64,000 nt of DNA, taken from assembly GCA_001599295.1 (NCBI GenBank), contig BCGN01000002.1:1550001-1614000 (forward strand), read 5' to 3'. Source of the stretch: Sporopachydermia quercuum. Its lineage: Eukaryota; Ascomycota; Sporopachydermiomycetes; Sporopachydermiales; Sporopachydermiaceae. The notes under the pieces are model-generated. The model did not search any database. It saw only the letters and a program-made list of their open reading frames with translations, and had not been told where the DNA came from. A program made the position numbers and the translations under genes. Of the stretch, positions 9,235 to 18,510 are shown in pieces. Position 1 is the stretch's first letter. Each line of letters opens with the position of its first letter.

Positions 9235-11613
9235 ATGTTGAGACAGAGTATACAACGAGGCAGCTCTGCCATGCCGTTAAGGCATTCGCAGAAGTTTGGG
9301 AATTACCAATGTCACAGCATTTTTAAAAGGTATTATAGTGGAGTTAATGAAGAATCAAATAATAGAGTGTTTAATGTGAGAACGAAGACTTTTGATGAGA
9401 TCAGTATTAAGAATGGTACAAGTGAGCCAAATGTGGATAAAAAGCTATCATTAAACGAGTCCGTTTATGTCTTACCTAATACAACGTTTGGTGAATTGGG
9501 ACCCAAACAGAAAGAATCAGACTTAAATAATGAGAGTGAAAAAAACGATGAGGATCATTCTAAGAGTAGAACTGCTGATGAACCTGCAACTGACATGGAG
9601 TACCAAGAAGAGGAGCTTAGATATTTGGAAGAGCACTATGAAGAGTATGATGAAACTTCTCCTTTGAATAAAAAAGCCAAGTTTCATCCTAATACAGTAC
9701 TAGGACGATCAAACCGGAAAGCGATTTATTTACCTCCAATTTTGGCTCAAACAATAAGTGGCATTTTACAGAAGACTACTGTTCCTCAACAAGTTCGTAT
9801 TGCTACAGCTAAGAAATATGCAGCTTTACGGGAAGGAGAACATGATCAAGAGTTGACTGAAATGGATGTTGATGCTCACTTGGCGGGTTTTTTTTTACAA
9901 AATTATGGTTCATTATACAATGTTCTTACTGATGTGAAACATCAAATGGATACTGAGCAAAGTGAACCATGGAGGCCAAAATCTGTTTTGGATGTTGGAT
10001 ATGGTCCTGCCACGGGAATGGTTGCTTTCAATGAAATAATGAAAGATGATAAAGAATGGAAACCTGAGATTAAAGACGCTGTTATTTCAGGAACGTCAGA
10101 TATGAAGCTAAGAGCAAGATTACTGCTAACTCATCAGTTTCAAGAGTCGACAGCAGCTAAGATTCAAATAGAACGAGAACCTGGATCAAAAGAGTTTGTA
10201 ACAGAAAAATTAGATAAGAATCCTGATGCTGTTGAAACTTATTTCCCAGCTGATTTGCCAACTATTAACTCAAACAAAAGATATGATCTTATAATAGCAA
10301 CTCATCAACTATTACAGCACGAAAGTAAATACTCACCTTTCCCCCATTGTGTCGATATAAGAATTAATGAGTTAGTGCCATTACTGAATCCCGGTGGCGT
10401 ACTTGTTTTCTTAGAAAGAGGAACACCTCAAGGATTTGAAAATATTGCAAGAGCCCGTCAATTGATTGTTAGACCAGAAAGACATAAGAAAGAATTAATT
10501 CAAGAACAATCAGCAGGTTTATATAAGACTCCAAGAGAATGGAATAATTCTGCTTACAAGAGTAAAAGCGAAATTGATGATACTATTTCTAAAGGAGATG
10601 AACGATTCTCAGCAAAGATAGTGGAAGAATATGGTGAACTCTCAGAAGAGGACCTGAAAAATGAAAGAAAGATTCTCGATAATTTTGATGTCGACGAAAT
10701 AACCGAAAATCGAACCGATTCTTCACTTCCTGATTTCCATGTTAAGATATTAGCCCCTTGTGCTCATCATGGTTCATGTCCTCTTCAAATGAAGTATGTT
10801 TCTCTTTATAAAGAGTTCCAGAAATCAAGATCTCATAAACAACAGGCTTCCTGGTGCCACTTCAGTAAATTAATGCACAGACCAAAATACTCTATTGAAC
10901 TGAAAAAAGGTAAATATCTTGCTACCAAATGGGAAACTCCAACATCGGCTATGGGTTTACCAGGATTCGCAACTAGTGGCAAAGGAAGAAAGTTTGGAAA
11001 AGATGTGGAATTAGCATCTTACAGTTACTTAGTCACTCAAAGAGTTCCTTCGGAGCTTGTGAATCATCCTGAAAGACAGGAAAGCAAACCGGATATTCGA
11101 GCTGGCTGGCCTAGAATCCTACAGACACCTAAAAAGAGAAAAGGTCATGTGATTATGAATATGTGCACTGCTAATAGCACATTAGAGCATTGGATTGTCA
11201 CTAAATCGTTTTCAAAAAAGGGTTATCATGATGCTCGTAAAGCATTTGCAGGTGATCTATGGGCATTAGATGCTAAAACAAAACTTGCCAAGACTCTCAT
11301 TGATAAGGAGAAACTGATCAGTGCTTTGAAATCTAAGGAAAAAGCAGCCAGAAAATTGGCTCGAAAACTTCGTAGAGCAGATGCAAAGAAACTTCAAGAA
11401 AGGAAAGAGGCTGTTGATTCTGGAACAGTTGAGTTGTGGTTAGAGAAGTATGAACCTGAGTTGTACGAGAAAGTAAAGAGTGACCCCGATGCTTTAGAGA
11501 AAGCAGTCACGAAGATTGAAATTGAAGAAGATCCATTAAAGCGTATTGAGAAAGGTGACCAAGAGATGATCAGAGATCTAATGAAAGATATCGAACTTGA
11601 TGAAGGCTTGTAA
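9235..11613 (+). CDS. RSM22: Mitochondrial small ribosomal subunit assembly protein Rsm22
   Basis: Rsm22/METTL17 is a methyltransferase-like, Fe-S-binding assembly factor of the mitochondrial small ribosomal subunit. The 792-aa product begins with a basic, Arg/Ser-rich, acid-free leader ending near RYYSG, which fits a mitochondrial presequence. Recognisable parts: YLPPILAQTISGILQKT (family N-domain), the SAM-fold motif VLDVGYGPATGM, the post-motif RYDLIIATHQLLQ, LVPLLNPGGVLVFLERGTP, and the cysteine signature APCAHHGSCPL ... ASWCHFSKL that supplies cluster ligands in this family. The ATG at 9235 is used because the frame upstream offers only a TTG. A charged C-terminal extension (Lys/Glu-rich coiled-coil-like) follows the core. 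Confidence 0.94.
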   Translation: MLRQSIQRGSSAMPLRHSQKFGNYQCHSIFKRYYSGVNEESNNRVFNVRTKTFDEISIKNGTSEPNVDKKLSLNESVYVLPNTTFGELGPKQKESDLNNESEKNDEDHSKSRTADEPATDMEYQEEELRYLEEHYEEYDETSPLNKKAKFHPNTVLGRSNRKAIYLPPILAQTISGILQKTTVPQQVRIATAKKYAALREGEHDQELTEMDVDAHLAGFFLQNYGSLYNVLTDVKHQMDTEQSEPWRPKSVLDVGYGPATGMVAFNEIMKDDKEWKPEIKDAVISGTSDMKLRARLLLTHQFQESTAAKIQIEREPGSKEFVTEKLDKNPDAVETYFPADLPTINSNKRYDLIIATHQLLQHESKYSPFPHCVDIRINELVPLLNPGGVLVFLERGTPQGFENIARARQLIVRPERHKKELIQEQSAGLYKTPREWNNSAYKSKSEIDDTISKGDERFSAKIVEEYGELSEEDLKNERKILDNFDVDEITENRTDSSLPDFHVKILAPCAHHGSCPLQMKYVSLYKEFQKSRSHKQQASWCHFSKLMHRPKYSIELKKGKYLATKWETPTSAMGLPGFATSGKGRKFGKDVELASYSYLVTQRVPSELVNHPERQESKPDIRAGWPRILQTPKKRKGHVIMNMCTANSTLEHWIVTKSFSKKGYHDARKAFAGDLWALDAKTKLAKTLIDKEKLISALKSKEKAARKLARKLRRADAKKLQERKEAVDSGTVELWLEKYEPELYEKVKSDPDALEKAVTKIEIEEDPLKRIEKGDQEMIRDLMKDIELDEGL

Positions 11614-11815
11614 ATAAATATTATAACAATAAATACGACAGAAAGAGGAAAAAGATCCAAGTAAATGGATTGTTTTCATAATACAACATTTAATAGTAGT
11701 TCCATCTACATTATATGAACATTGTAGTAACACTACCGCATCCTAATAATAGGAATAGAAAGAGGAAACTAAATAATTGAAAAATGGCAGTCACTAACCC
11801 AATATTTTGATATAT

Positions 11816-13426
11816 TTACGATGGTTGTTGAGGTCTGTGATTTTCTGAATAAATCACTGGAATACTGATATCAAACTTGAACTCCACGTCGGTACTTCTG
11901 TATTCTTCAGGAACTCGTATTCTCTTTTCCCACCAGCCTTTCCAAACACCCTCCATATCCCATCTGCCAGCGAAATGTGCCGAGAAATCACCATCACAAT
12001 AAACATGTTCTAAATCATTATCACTGATTAAAAATGGTGCAATTAACTTTTGAGAAACCAACCCCATCTTCTTTCGAACATACGGAACTCTACCCATGAG
12101 ATAACCCATCACATCTTGTTCAATTAGAATTGTGTTTAAATCAACAATTGATTGATCTTCCCAGAAACTCAAAAAATGCCTCATCCAATCAGTACGTCTG
12201 AACAATAATGCACCCGCATTTGTTTCTGTATCATCTTGTCCTATAATAATATCCATATTAGCAATATCATCATCAGTAAGAATCTCAGGTGGTTCAATTT
12301 CATTGGGTTCGATGTTAACTGATTCAATTAAACTATGGTATTCTTCCAATGATAGCACAGGGTATAATTGTTCTAGATAAGTAAATCTAGCTTGAGTAGC
12401 ATGTCTTTGTAAAGGTCTTCCATAACTTAGACGATTTTTCAAAGCCTTTGGGTGTAAGAAATGTTTCGCCAAATCAATTTCTGAATTCATGATGATAATA
12501 TCTAAATCAAGCCAAAAAACCCATTCAGCATCTGGATTATCGTCAAAAGCTTTACGCACCGCCAACATTTTTGCCCAACATCCTTTACGATCAGCAGGTA
12601 AAGGCTCTTTCATTTTAGAGAAATCATAGAAAACGTGAGTATATCCATGGTATCTACAATACTCATCACGATTTTGGATAGCCATAGCTGTCATATTAGG
12701 CACTTTTTCTCCACCACCATCTGTAGCAGTTAATAAAACAATTTTCTTACCAGCTGGCTGTATAACACCTTCACTATCATAATCATCTTCATCGAAAACA
12801 ACAGGTTTCTTGTTTCGGACAAAATCACGTAAAGAAACTTGACGATCAAGTTGCCGTAGCTTCTTCTTCAACAGATCGTCTTTCAATGAGGGCGCATCAT
12901 GAACAAATCGCGTTAGTTGACCCTGCTGTTCATAATTTAGATCCAGTTCACGGACCAATTCAGAAACAATACTATCAGTTAAACCCATAGTAGTTCCTGA
13001 AGCGAAGATTTCATTAATCTTTTGAATCTGCTCATTGGTTAATTCAGAACCATTAAGAATTCGCTGCATGTCATCCCCTAATCCACCTTCACCTAAACCA
13101 TTAGCAGGTCCTTGCTTGAAAAAAGGTTTAGGCAATGCATCAATAGAGATCTTGGAAGACATAAAACTAGGTGAGTATCTAGCACCGGTTGCGGCTGATG
13201 AAGTTATCATTGACGCGGTTGTAGATGAGAACGTAATCATGGCAACAACAATAGTGACAAGAAGGACCAATGGTAATACTTTTTTCCGAAATATGAACTG
13301 AGAAACAAGTTGGAGAGTGTCACCAACAACCTTCACAGGACTTTTACCCTCAGCAGATCCTGCTAATGGTGTATATCCTGTAAAGAAAGACTTTACAGTA
13401 CTAGAGAAAGATCTTGGTCCAGCCAT
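11816..13426 (-). CDS. GT34 family Golgi hexosyltransferase (Mnn10/Mnn11/Gma12-like)
   Basis: A type II membrane protein of 536 aa. A short cytosolic N-terminus is followed by one hydrophobic anchor (VLPLVLLVTIVVAMITF, about residues 48-65), a Ser/Thr-rich stem, and a lumenal catalytic domain beginning at KIVLLTATDGGG. The domain has the GT34 features NRDEYCRYHGY, the DxD metal site in WVFWLDLDIIIM, GALLFRRTDW, EQDVMGYLM and HFAGRWDM. GT34 includes alpha-1,6-mannosyltransferases of the M-Pol II complex (Mnn10/Mnn11) and alpha-1,2-galactosyltransferases; the exact linkage cannot be assigned by eye. The start is ATG 13426; a TTG nine codons upstream extends the frame but is not needed. It probably elongates N-glycan outer chains in the Golgi. 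Confidence 0.88.
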   Translation of the reverse strand: MAGPRSFSSTVKSFFTGYTPLAGSAEGKSPVKVVGDTLQLVSQFIFRKKVLPLVLLVTIVVAMITFSSTTASMITSSAATGARYSPSFMSSKISIDALPKPFFKQGPANGLGEGGLGDDMQRILNGSELTNEQIQKINEIFASGTTMGLTDSIVSELVRELDLNYEQQGQLTRFVHDAPSLKDDLLKKKLRQLDRQVSLRDFVRNKKPVVFDEDDYDSEGVIQPAGKKIVLLTATDGGGEKVPNMTAMAIQNRDEYCRYHGYTHVFYDFSKMKEPLPADRKGCWAKMLAVRKAFDDNPDAEWVFWLDLDIIIMNSEIDLAKHFLHPKALKNRLSYGRPLQRHATQARFTYLEQLYPVLSLEEYHSLIESVNIEPNEIEPPEILTDDDIANMDIIIGQDDTETNAGALLFRRTDWMRHFLSFWEDQSIVDLNTILIEQDVMGYLMGRVPYVRKKMGLVSQKLIAPFLISDNDLEHVYCDGDFSAHFAGRWDMEGVWKGWWEKRIRVPEEYRSTDVEFKFDISIPVIYSENHRPQQPS

Positions 13427-14280
13427 TATTACGAGTACGATACCTTCAAACAAAAGAGTGGATCCTGAGATTCTGGTGAGATTTTACGCGTTTTCAATAA
13501 TAGGTAACGTTAAACGCACCAAAATCTTTCGACCTACTGGTTTCTCTAATCCCCTGAGTATTCAGAGAACTCTTAATCAATCTAGAAAGCACGAGTCTTC
13601 TATACTTTTACCTTGAAATGCTATGCTGTCCAATGGGTAAGTTATGCAGTTTTGTTTCCCGCTCTCTCTCCTCATTTATTGATACTCGCGGGTTAGGTGG
13701 CATAAATTCCATAATGTGAATTATGCAGGAGAATGTATCCTTCTTCATCAAGATTACTTGTTTTGGAAGTATAGTTTCAATTGGGGCTAAGTGGTAACAA
13801 GACTAATTTACCTATATTCACCGCTATGTGATCATTCACAACCCAAGGGCCTCCGATTACTCTTGTAACTATCGATCATATCAATCATATTTCAGAATCA
13901 CAAAAGGTGAAGTAGAAAGAGATCTCAAACTGAATATAAGTTAGTATAGCGTTTATAGTGCTTTGTCTAGCTCTGACTTGTCCCGGGTTTGGGGGCATAG
14001 CTTGATCAAAGTAAGTGCTACAGTATTCATACATATTACGTAATCTTTAATTATTGTTTGAGTACTGAAATCAACTGTACGATTCTGCATCTTCTACGAT
14101 GATACATGAGAGTAATTATCGGCTTACCAATTGATGGACATTATGATTGACAATTGGGACAAGAAAAACGAAAGGTTGAGTTGAGGCTGCCTGGATAGAA
14201 TAGCTAACGAATTGGGCCTAAAGATCAATATTCAGAACTTGAATGAGTACTTATCTGTTTGATTTGTCTCGTAAATTTTG
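13427..14280. other. Divergent promoter region GT34 / Ap4A phosphorylase
   Basis: About 850 bases with no gene seen. Short frames here have no recognisable motif. Confidence 0.45.
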
Positions 14281-15299
14281 ATGAACAAGATGCCGTTTAC
14301 ATTACCCAAAGGATTTGGCACATTGGTTGATTCTTGCTTCAAGAAGGCAGTTGAATCTGGAGAGTTGGTTTACAGCAAATCAACCTCAAAGGTGATATCA
14401 ACCAGTAATGGACCACTAGACGTAAGGAGTTTTCTTTTGTTTATAGGTTTCGAACTAGTGTTCTGAAACCAACGATATTTTACTTGATAACTGACGTGTT
14501 GTAGTTTTTAGTCACTTCAGCACCTGCCTTAGCGCTTAAACCATCAGGCCCACCACCGCCTGAAGCATCAGGTCCTAAGGATCCTTTTGAGAATCCATCT
14601 GAAGAATTAACAATTTTGAAAACATTTGGAGACGATTATTCAATCTTACTTAATAAGTTCGCTGTTGTACCCAATCATATTTTGCTTATCACCAAAGAAT
14701 ATAGACCTCAAACAGAGCCTTTGTCACCAAGAGACCTATTTGCAACCTATACATTGCTGAAATCACTACCAAATCACTTAGCTTTCTTTAATTCAGGTTC
14801 AAAATCTGGGGCTTCTCAACCTCATAAACATGTGCAATTGTTACCTTTAGATACAAGTTTTACTCCATTCCCAGCAAAGGCTGTGTTCCCTGAGCTTGGT
14901 AAGGCAAAAGTACCGCAACCGGTCCAAACTCCTAGCATACCATTTGCCCATTTTATTGCTGAAATAAAACTTACCTCCGAAGATGAAGGTGAAATTCAAG
15001 AGGATTTAATGCAAGCTTTCACCTCTGTTATAGCCAGAGTGTTTACTACATTGAGAGAGTATAATGCACCTCTGAGTTATAATATCTTATTGACAGAAAA
15101 ATGGATTATGGCTGTACCTAGAAAAGAAAGTGTTGCTGAAGGGATTTCTGTAAATGCCACAGGAGTTTTAGGGATGCTACTTGCTAAAAATGATGAACAG
15201 ACCGAATACTTATCAGATTACGACAATTGTATAAAAGTGGTAGAAGGTGTCACATTTCCTAATACTTCCGAACTTGAAGAAAGTGAGTACCATTATTAA
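14281..15299 (+). CDS. APA1: Ap4A phosphorylase (Apa1/Apa2 type), two exons
   Basis: The enzyme cleaves diadenosine tetraphosphate with phosphate to ADP and ATP. The coding sequence is join(14281..14421, 14505..15299), 311 aa. Exon 1 (47 codons) ends ...GPLD; the 83-nt intron begins GTAAGG and ends TAG after an AACTGAC branch-like site; exon 2 resumes in phase as FLVTSAP. The fused product follows the yeast enzyme throughout: DPFENPSEEL, LLNKFAVVPNHILLITKEYRPQTEPL, the active-site triad region GASQPHKHVQLL (H-x-H-x-Q, the Apa1/2 variant of the HIT motif), SYNILLTEKWIMAVPR and the C-terminal FPNTSELEESEYHY, matching the yeast FPNTS...NEYNY ending. Length fits the family (321-325 aa in S. cerevisiae). 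Whether it is Apa1 or Apa2 is meaningless outside the duplicated yeasts. Confidence 0.93.
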
Positions 15300-15694
15300 G
15301 ATGTCACTATCACAAACGTTTTCTCCTATGTGTAAATTTGATATCTTCCTATTAAACAAAGACTACTTCCTATATACAATCATTCAGTATAGATATATTC
15401 AATTGATACTATGAATCAATACCATGACTGGCATAGTGGTCTGTCTATGCCTACCCTCTGTTTCTACACGTTCAAACTACCAATCTTGCGATAACATTTT
15501 TTACCAACTCAGAACACTAGTCAATTATATCCATCAGTTAATCATCAGATCAACAACCCAATTATCAAATCCTTCTGTTACTGTCGATCTATTTACTATT
15601 CTCGCTCTCTTCTCATACAAGATCAAACTTCAAGCCTTATTTCAAAGTCACATGACTTACTGATACTTATTTTCAGGGCCCGGCATATATAGTA

Positions 15695-15738
15695 GGACAT
15701 TCGATTATATCATGACTTCTGGGACATTCCCGGACATT
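15695..15738. repeat. Cluster of three GGACATT motifs
   Basis: GGACATTCG occurs at 15695 and the pair GGACATTCCCGGACATTG at 15722-15739, giving three copies of GGACATT in about 45 bases. The first is preceded by TATATAG and followed by an AT run. A similar AGGACATTCGA, also with TATATA before and ATAT after, sits near 63890. Function unknown; a transcription factor site is the simplest guess. Confidence 0.4.
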
Positions 15739-15765
15739 GATAAAGAATGAAAGGGTGTAAAATAA

Positions 15766-15772
15766 ACCAATC
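15766..15772 (+). promoter_or_regulatory. CCAAT box (Hap2/3/5-type) upstream of QCR7
   Basis: ACCAATC lies about 240 bases upstream of the QCR7 start. The Hap complex binds ACCAATNA-like sites in respiratory gene promoters of yeasts; QCR7 is a known kind of target. One base of the full consensus differs, so this is a suggestion only. Confidence 0.35.
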
Positions 15773-16007
15773 GTCAAATAGGAAATCAAATCTTACCACA
15801 AAGCAAGAAAATGTACTCTCTTTACTATATGATGATAATGCTAAAATGTTACTGCATAGAAACAAGGCGACACAGTGTAGCATAAGTATTCAGGAATAAT
15901 TACGATATTATTATTATCATTTACAATACAAGGGTATTTGTACATGATATATTGAATCGAGTTTACGGGNAAGAAGAACAGAAGCTCAAATCAATAAATC
16001 AGACAAG

Positions 16008-16400
16008 ATGGTTATGCAATCTTTCACTCAAATCGTGTCATGGGTTCAAGCAGCTCGCAAGTTTCCAACTATCTACAACAATGTTTTGTATCCTATAGCC
16101 AAGTTCTACAGAGAGTTATCTGGATATCGTCAATTAGGATTGAAGTACAACGACTTGATTATGGAAGAAAATGATGTCGTTGAAACTGCTTTGAAGAGAT
16201 TACCACCTAAAGTCTCATATGATAGAGTTTATCGTCTCAGAACTGCTTTCCAACTTGGCTTAACTCATCATGTTTTACCAAAGAGTCAACGACTCACGGA
16301 AGCTGAAGATGATTTTTACTTACTACCTTACATTCTTGAATCTGAAAAGGAAATTCTCGAAAAGAAGTCCCTCAACTCCATCGAACTCTCCAAGATCTAA
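16008..16400 (+). CDS. QCR7: Cytochrome bc1 complex subunit 7
   Basis: A 130-aa nuclear-encoded subunit of respiratory complex III, the 14-kDa ubiquinone-binding protein that packs against cytochrome b on the matrix side. Diagnostic segments: YNVLYPIAKFYRELSGYRQLGLKYNDLI (in part: YPIAKFYRELSGYRQLGL), a VETALKRLPPKVSYDRVYRLRTAFQ block, and LPKSQRLTEAEDDFYLLPYI. Length matches the yeast protein (127 aa). As in other yeasts there is no long cleavable presequence. The start ATG at 16008 gives MVMQSF; the ATG two codons on is an alternative. It sits alone, co-directional with APA1 and 700 bases downstream of it. Confidence 0.96.
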   Translation: MVMQSFTQIVSWVQAARKFPTIYNNVLYPIAKFYRELSGYRQLGLKYNDLIMEENDVVETALKRLPPKVSYDRVYRLRTAFQLGLTHHVLPKSQRLTEAEDDFYLLPYILESEKEILEKKSLNSIELSKI

Positions 16401-17295
16401 GGCTAGCATATATTAAAATCAACGCATTTCAGATTCATTATGATAAAGATAAAGCAGTACAGTTAGCTCGACACGTCAGCTCATTGAACTTGAAACTCAC
16501 CTAGATTTAATTCCTATTGACGATTCAGTGCGTTGAAGCTGCCAGCTTTTTGGTTTAGATTTCATTATCAGTATTTACATACATCAATCATCGTGTTTAT
16601 TTAAAATTTTGTCGAAACATTAGAAGTACAAATTGAGCCCAAGAAAACTTTTATTTTCAAGAAAAACCGATTGTTTTCTTCTTGTCGTAGCAATGGCTTA
16701 CAAAAGATTTATAGTTTTCTTTGTAGTTTTGATTATGAAATACTGCCAGAACCAAAAGCACCTTGCTTTCAGAGAAGCTCAAGCTATCTCTAGAGTTTTA
16801 CAGACAAAAGTCCAATCTTTACGAAGTATCAGAAATATGACCTATAACCAGATAATTTTAGTGTGTAAAAAAAGTATGATAAAATGTCTATATGCTAAGC
16901 GTATTGTGACAAGTATTTCATATGTAAAGAAAAAGNAGTGTACAAGTTGATAAAGGTGATACTTTTATCATTCTGACTCATAAAATAACAAGACTGTGTA
17001 TCAAAAATGTATCGATTTCCATTGGGATAGTTGACATAACTTTACCTCAATAATTCGGAGAGATAATGCTGCTCAATAAGATATTGATAATAATGGAGAA
17101 GAAGAATATTAAAATCACAAGGGAACTCTGGTAGTTCATTTTCATTCCAGCGCCCGCGATGCTAACGTGATAGCGTAAAGAAATAATATGGATAAATACA
17201 AAACATTAAAAAAAAATATATATATAAGAAAAATAAATCCCGCCCTAACCAATAAAATAAACACGAATAAGTCATAAAATTGAGAAAGTTTATCT
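16401..17295. other. Intergenic region between QCR7 and Ser-rich orphan
   Basis: About 890 bases with QCR7 3' sequence and the 3' end of the gene on the other strand. A frame at 16633-16950 starts at TTG, has no motif and includes an ambiguous base. It is not called. Confidence 0.45.
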
Positions 17296-18510
17296 TCATC
17301 TTTTGCCTTCTATAATCCACCTAAACATCCTGTGCTTGGATTTAATCTTCTTCTCACTTCTCACTTCAGGGCCAGGCTCCCCTAAAGCTAGTTCGAATGG
17401 TAGTTCATTGATGTCTGACCCTGCTTTGGTACCCTGCAAAGGTAAAGAAGTATAAGAAGAGCTATAGTTATTATAACCAGGAGCACTTGGGGGTTCATAA
17501 ACAATTGGCTTGAACGCGAATCGCGTCCTTGGTGGAGGAGGTGGCATGAAACCTTTATCATCTAAAGATTCAATGCGTTTATAATGTGCTTCGTACCTAG
17601 CCGGGAAACGAGAACGCGTAGAAATGGATAGAGATGAAGTCAAAGATGATGTTGAACATGTGGGATCATTGTGCGAATCTGTTTGAGATTCCAGGTCTGA
17701 TTCGTCTTCCTCTGCAATAATTATTGGTGCTGACTCTGCTCTTTTATGCGATCTGGGTGAGGTAATCTGACTGAAATTGTGGCTAAGGCTGTGACTATGT
17801 CCGAATCTGAAGTTCTCGTTGCTACTTTTCGTCGGGCTGATTGGCCTTGTTGAGAGAGCTAAATCTAGATCAATTAAAGGTTGAGGAGCTGTATTTAAAG
17901 GCGTTAAGGGTGATCTGAGCGACGAATATAGTGCTGAATTAAATAATGAATTTGGATAAAACTGACTGGAGTTTGTTTGTTCGGGCTCAACAATAAGTTG
18001 AACATTCTCATCAGTCTTTCGTTTGAAAATTGTAAGCAAAGAAGACATTCTAGTATGTTGTTTTGAAAAAAGNGATTTTGGTTTGGTATGAATAGTTGAT
18101 TGAGAACGTTTATGGTGGTTTTTCGGTCGCGTATTATTTCCAGAAGAAGGGGTAATAGTACCATCATTCCGTCTTGTACTTGCTGAAGAGTCAACCGTGG
18201 GACAAGACATTTTATCAGAGCGCACTGACGATACAGACTTACGAGGTGACTCTGGAATTTCAAATTCAAGTTTCGTTAATACTGGTGATTTGGCACTTTC
18301 CAAAGAAAATCTTATTTCTTGCTTCGGTTTCGTAGTATTTGTGGATAAGCTAGTTGGAGGTAAAGCAATTATAGGGAACTCTTCAGCATCAAAATCTCCA
18401 GATATGGCTTGAGACCTCCGATGTCGATGTCGTCTAATAGATGACGGAGGACTCAAAGTTGACCCCCATCCTGATATTGAAGTTGGTTCAAGTGTTGTGG
18501 TAACTGACAT
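17296..18510 (-). CDS. Ser/Pro-rich hypothetical protein with conserved-looking C-terminus
   Basis: I do not recognise this gene. The 404-aa product (ATG 18510; upstream only a TTG) is low-complexity: Ser/Thr/Pro-rich with basic patches (RRHRHRRSQA, NHHKRSQST, SHKRAESAP) that resemble basophilic kinase sites (R-x-x-S). An acidic patch AEEDESDLES and Ser runs follow. The last 100 residues are less repetitive: MPPPPPRTRFAFKPIVYEPP, LPFELALGEPGPEV and a basic end KKIKSKHRMFRWIIEGKR. No membrane segment or signal peptide. A regulatory phosphoprotein is a fair guess from composition only. One N falls inside the frame without breaking it. It is divergent from PBN1 across a 2.9 kb gene-poor region. 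Confidence 0.7.
   Translation of the reverse strand: MSVTTTLEPTSISGWGSTLSPPSSIRRHRHRRSQAISGDFDAEEFPIIALPPTSLSTNTTKPKQEIRFSLESAKSPVLTKLEFEIPESPRKSVSSVRSDKMSCPTVDSSASTRRNDGTITPSSGNNTRPKNHHKRSQSTIHTKPKXLFSKQHTRMSSLLTIFKRKTDENVQLIVEPEQTNSSQFYPNSLFNSALYSSLRSPLTPLNTAPQPLIDLDLALSTRPISPTKSSNENFRFGHSHSLSHNFSQITSPRSHKRAESAPIIIAEEDESDLESQTDSHNDPTCSTSSLTSSLSISTRSRFPARYEAHYKRIESLDDKGFMPPPPPRTRFAFKPIVYEPPSAPGYNNYSSSYTSLPLQGTKAGSDINELPFELALGEPGPEVRSEKKIKSKHRMFRWIIEGKR

Larger units (their letters stand above)
15300..16007. other. Intergenic region upstream of QCR7
   Basis: About 700 bases without a convincing gene; a Ser/Thr-rich frame at 15424-15663 looks random. It contains a cluster of GGACATT motifs and a CCAAT box listed separately, both likely in the QCR7 promoter. 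Confidence 0.45.

Noticed and set aside
16633-16950. 105-codon frame downstream of QCR7
   Set aside because: Begins at TTG, runs into an N, hydrophobic and basic without a recognisable domain.
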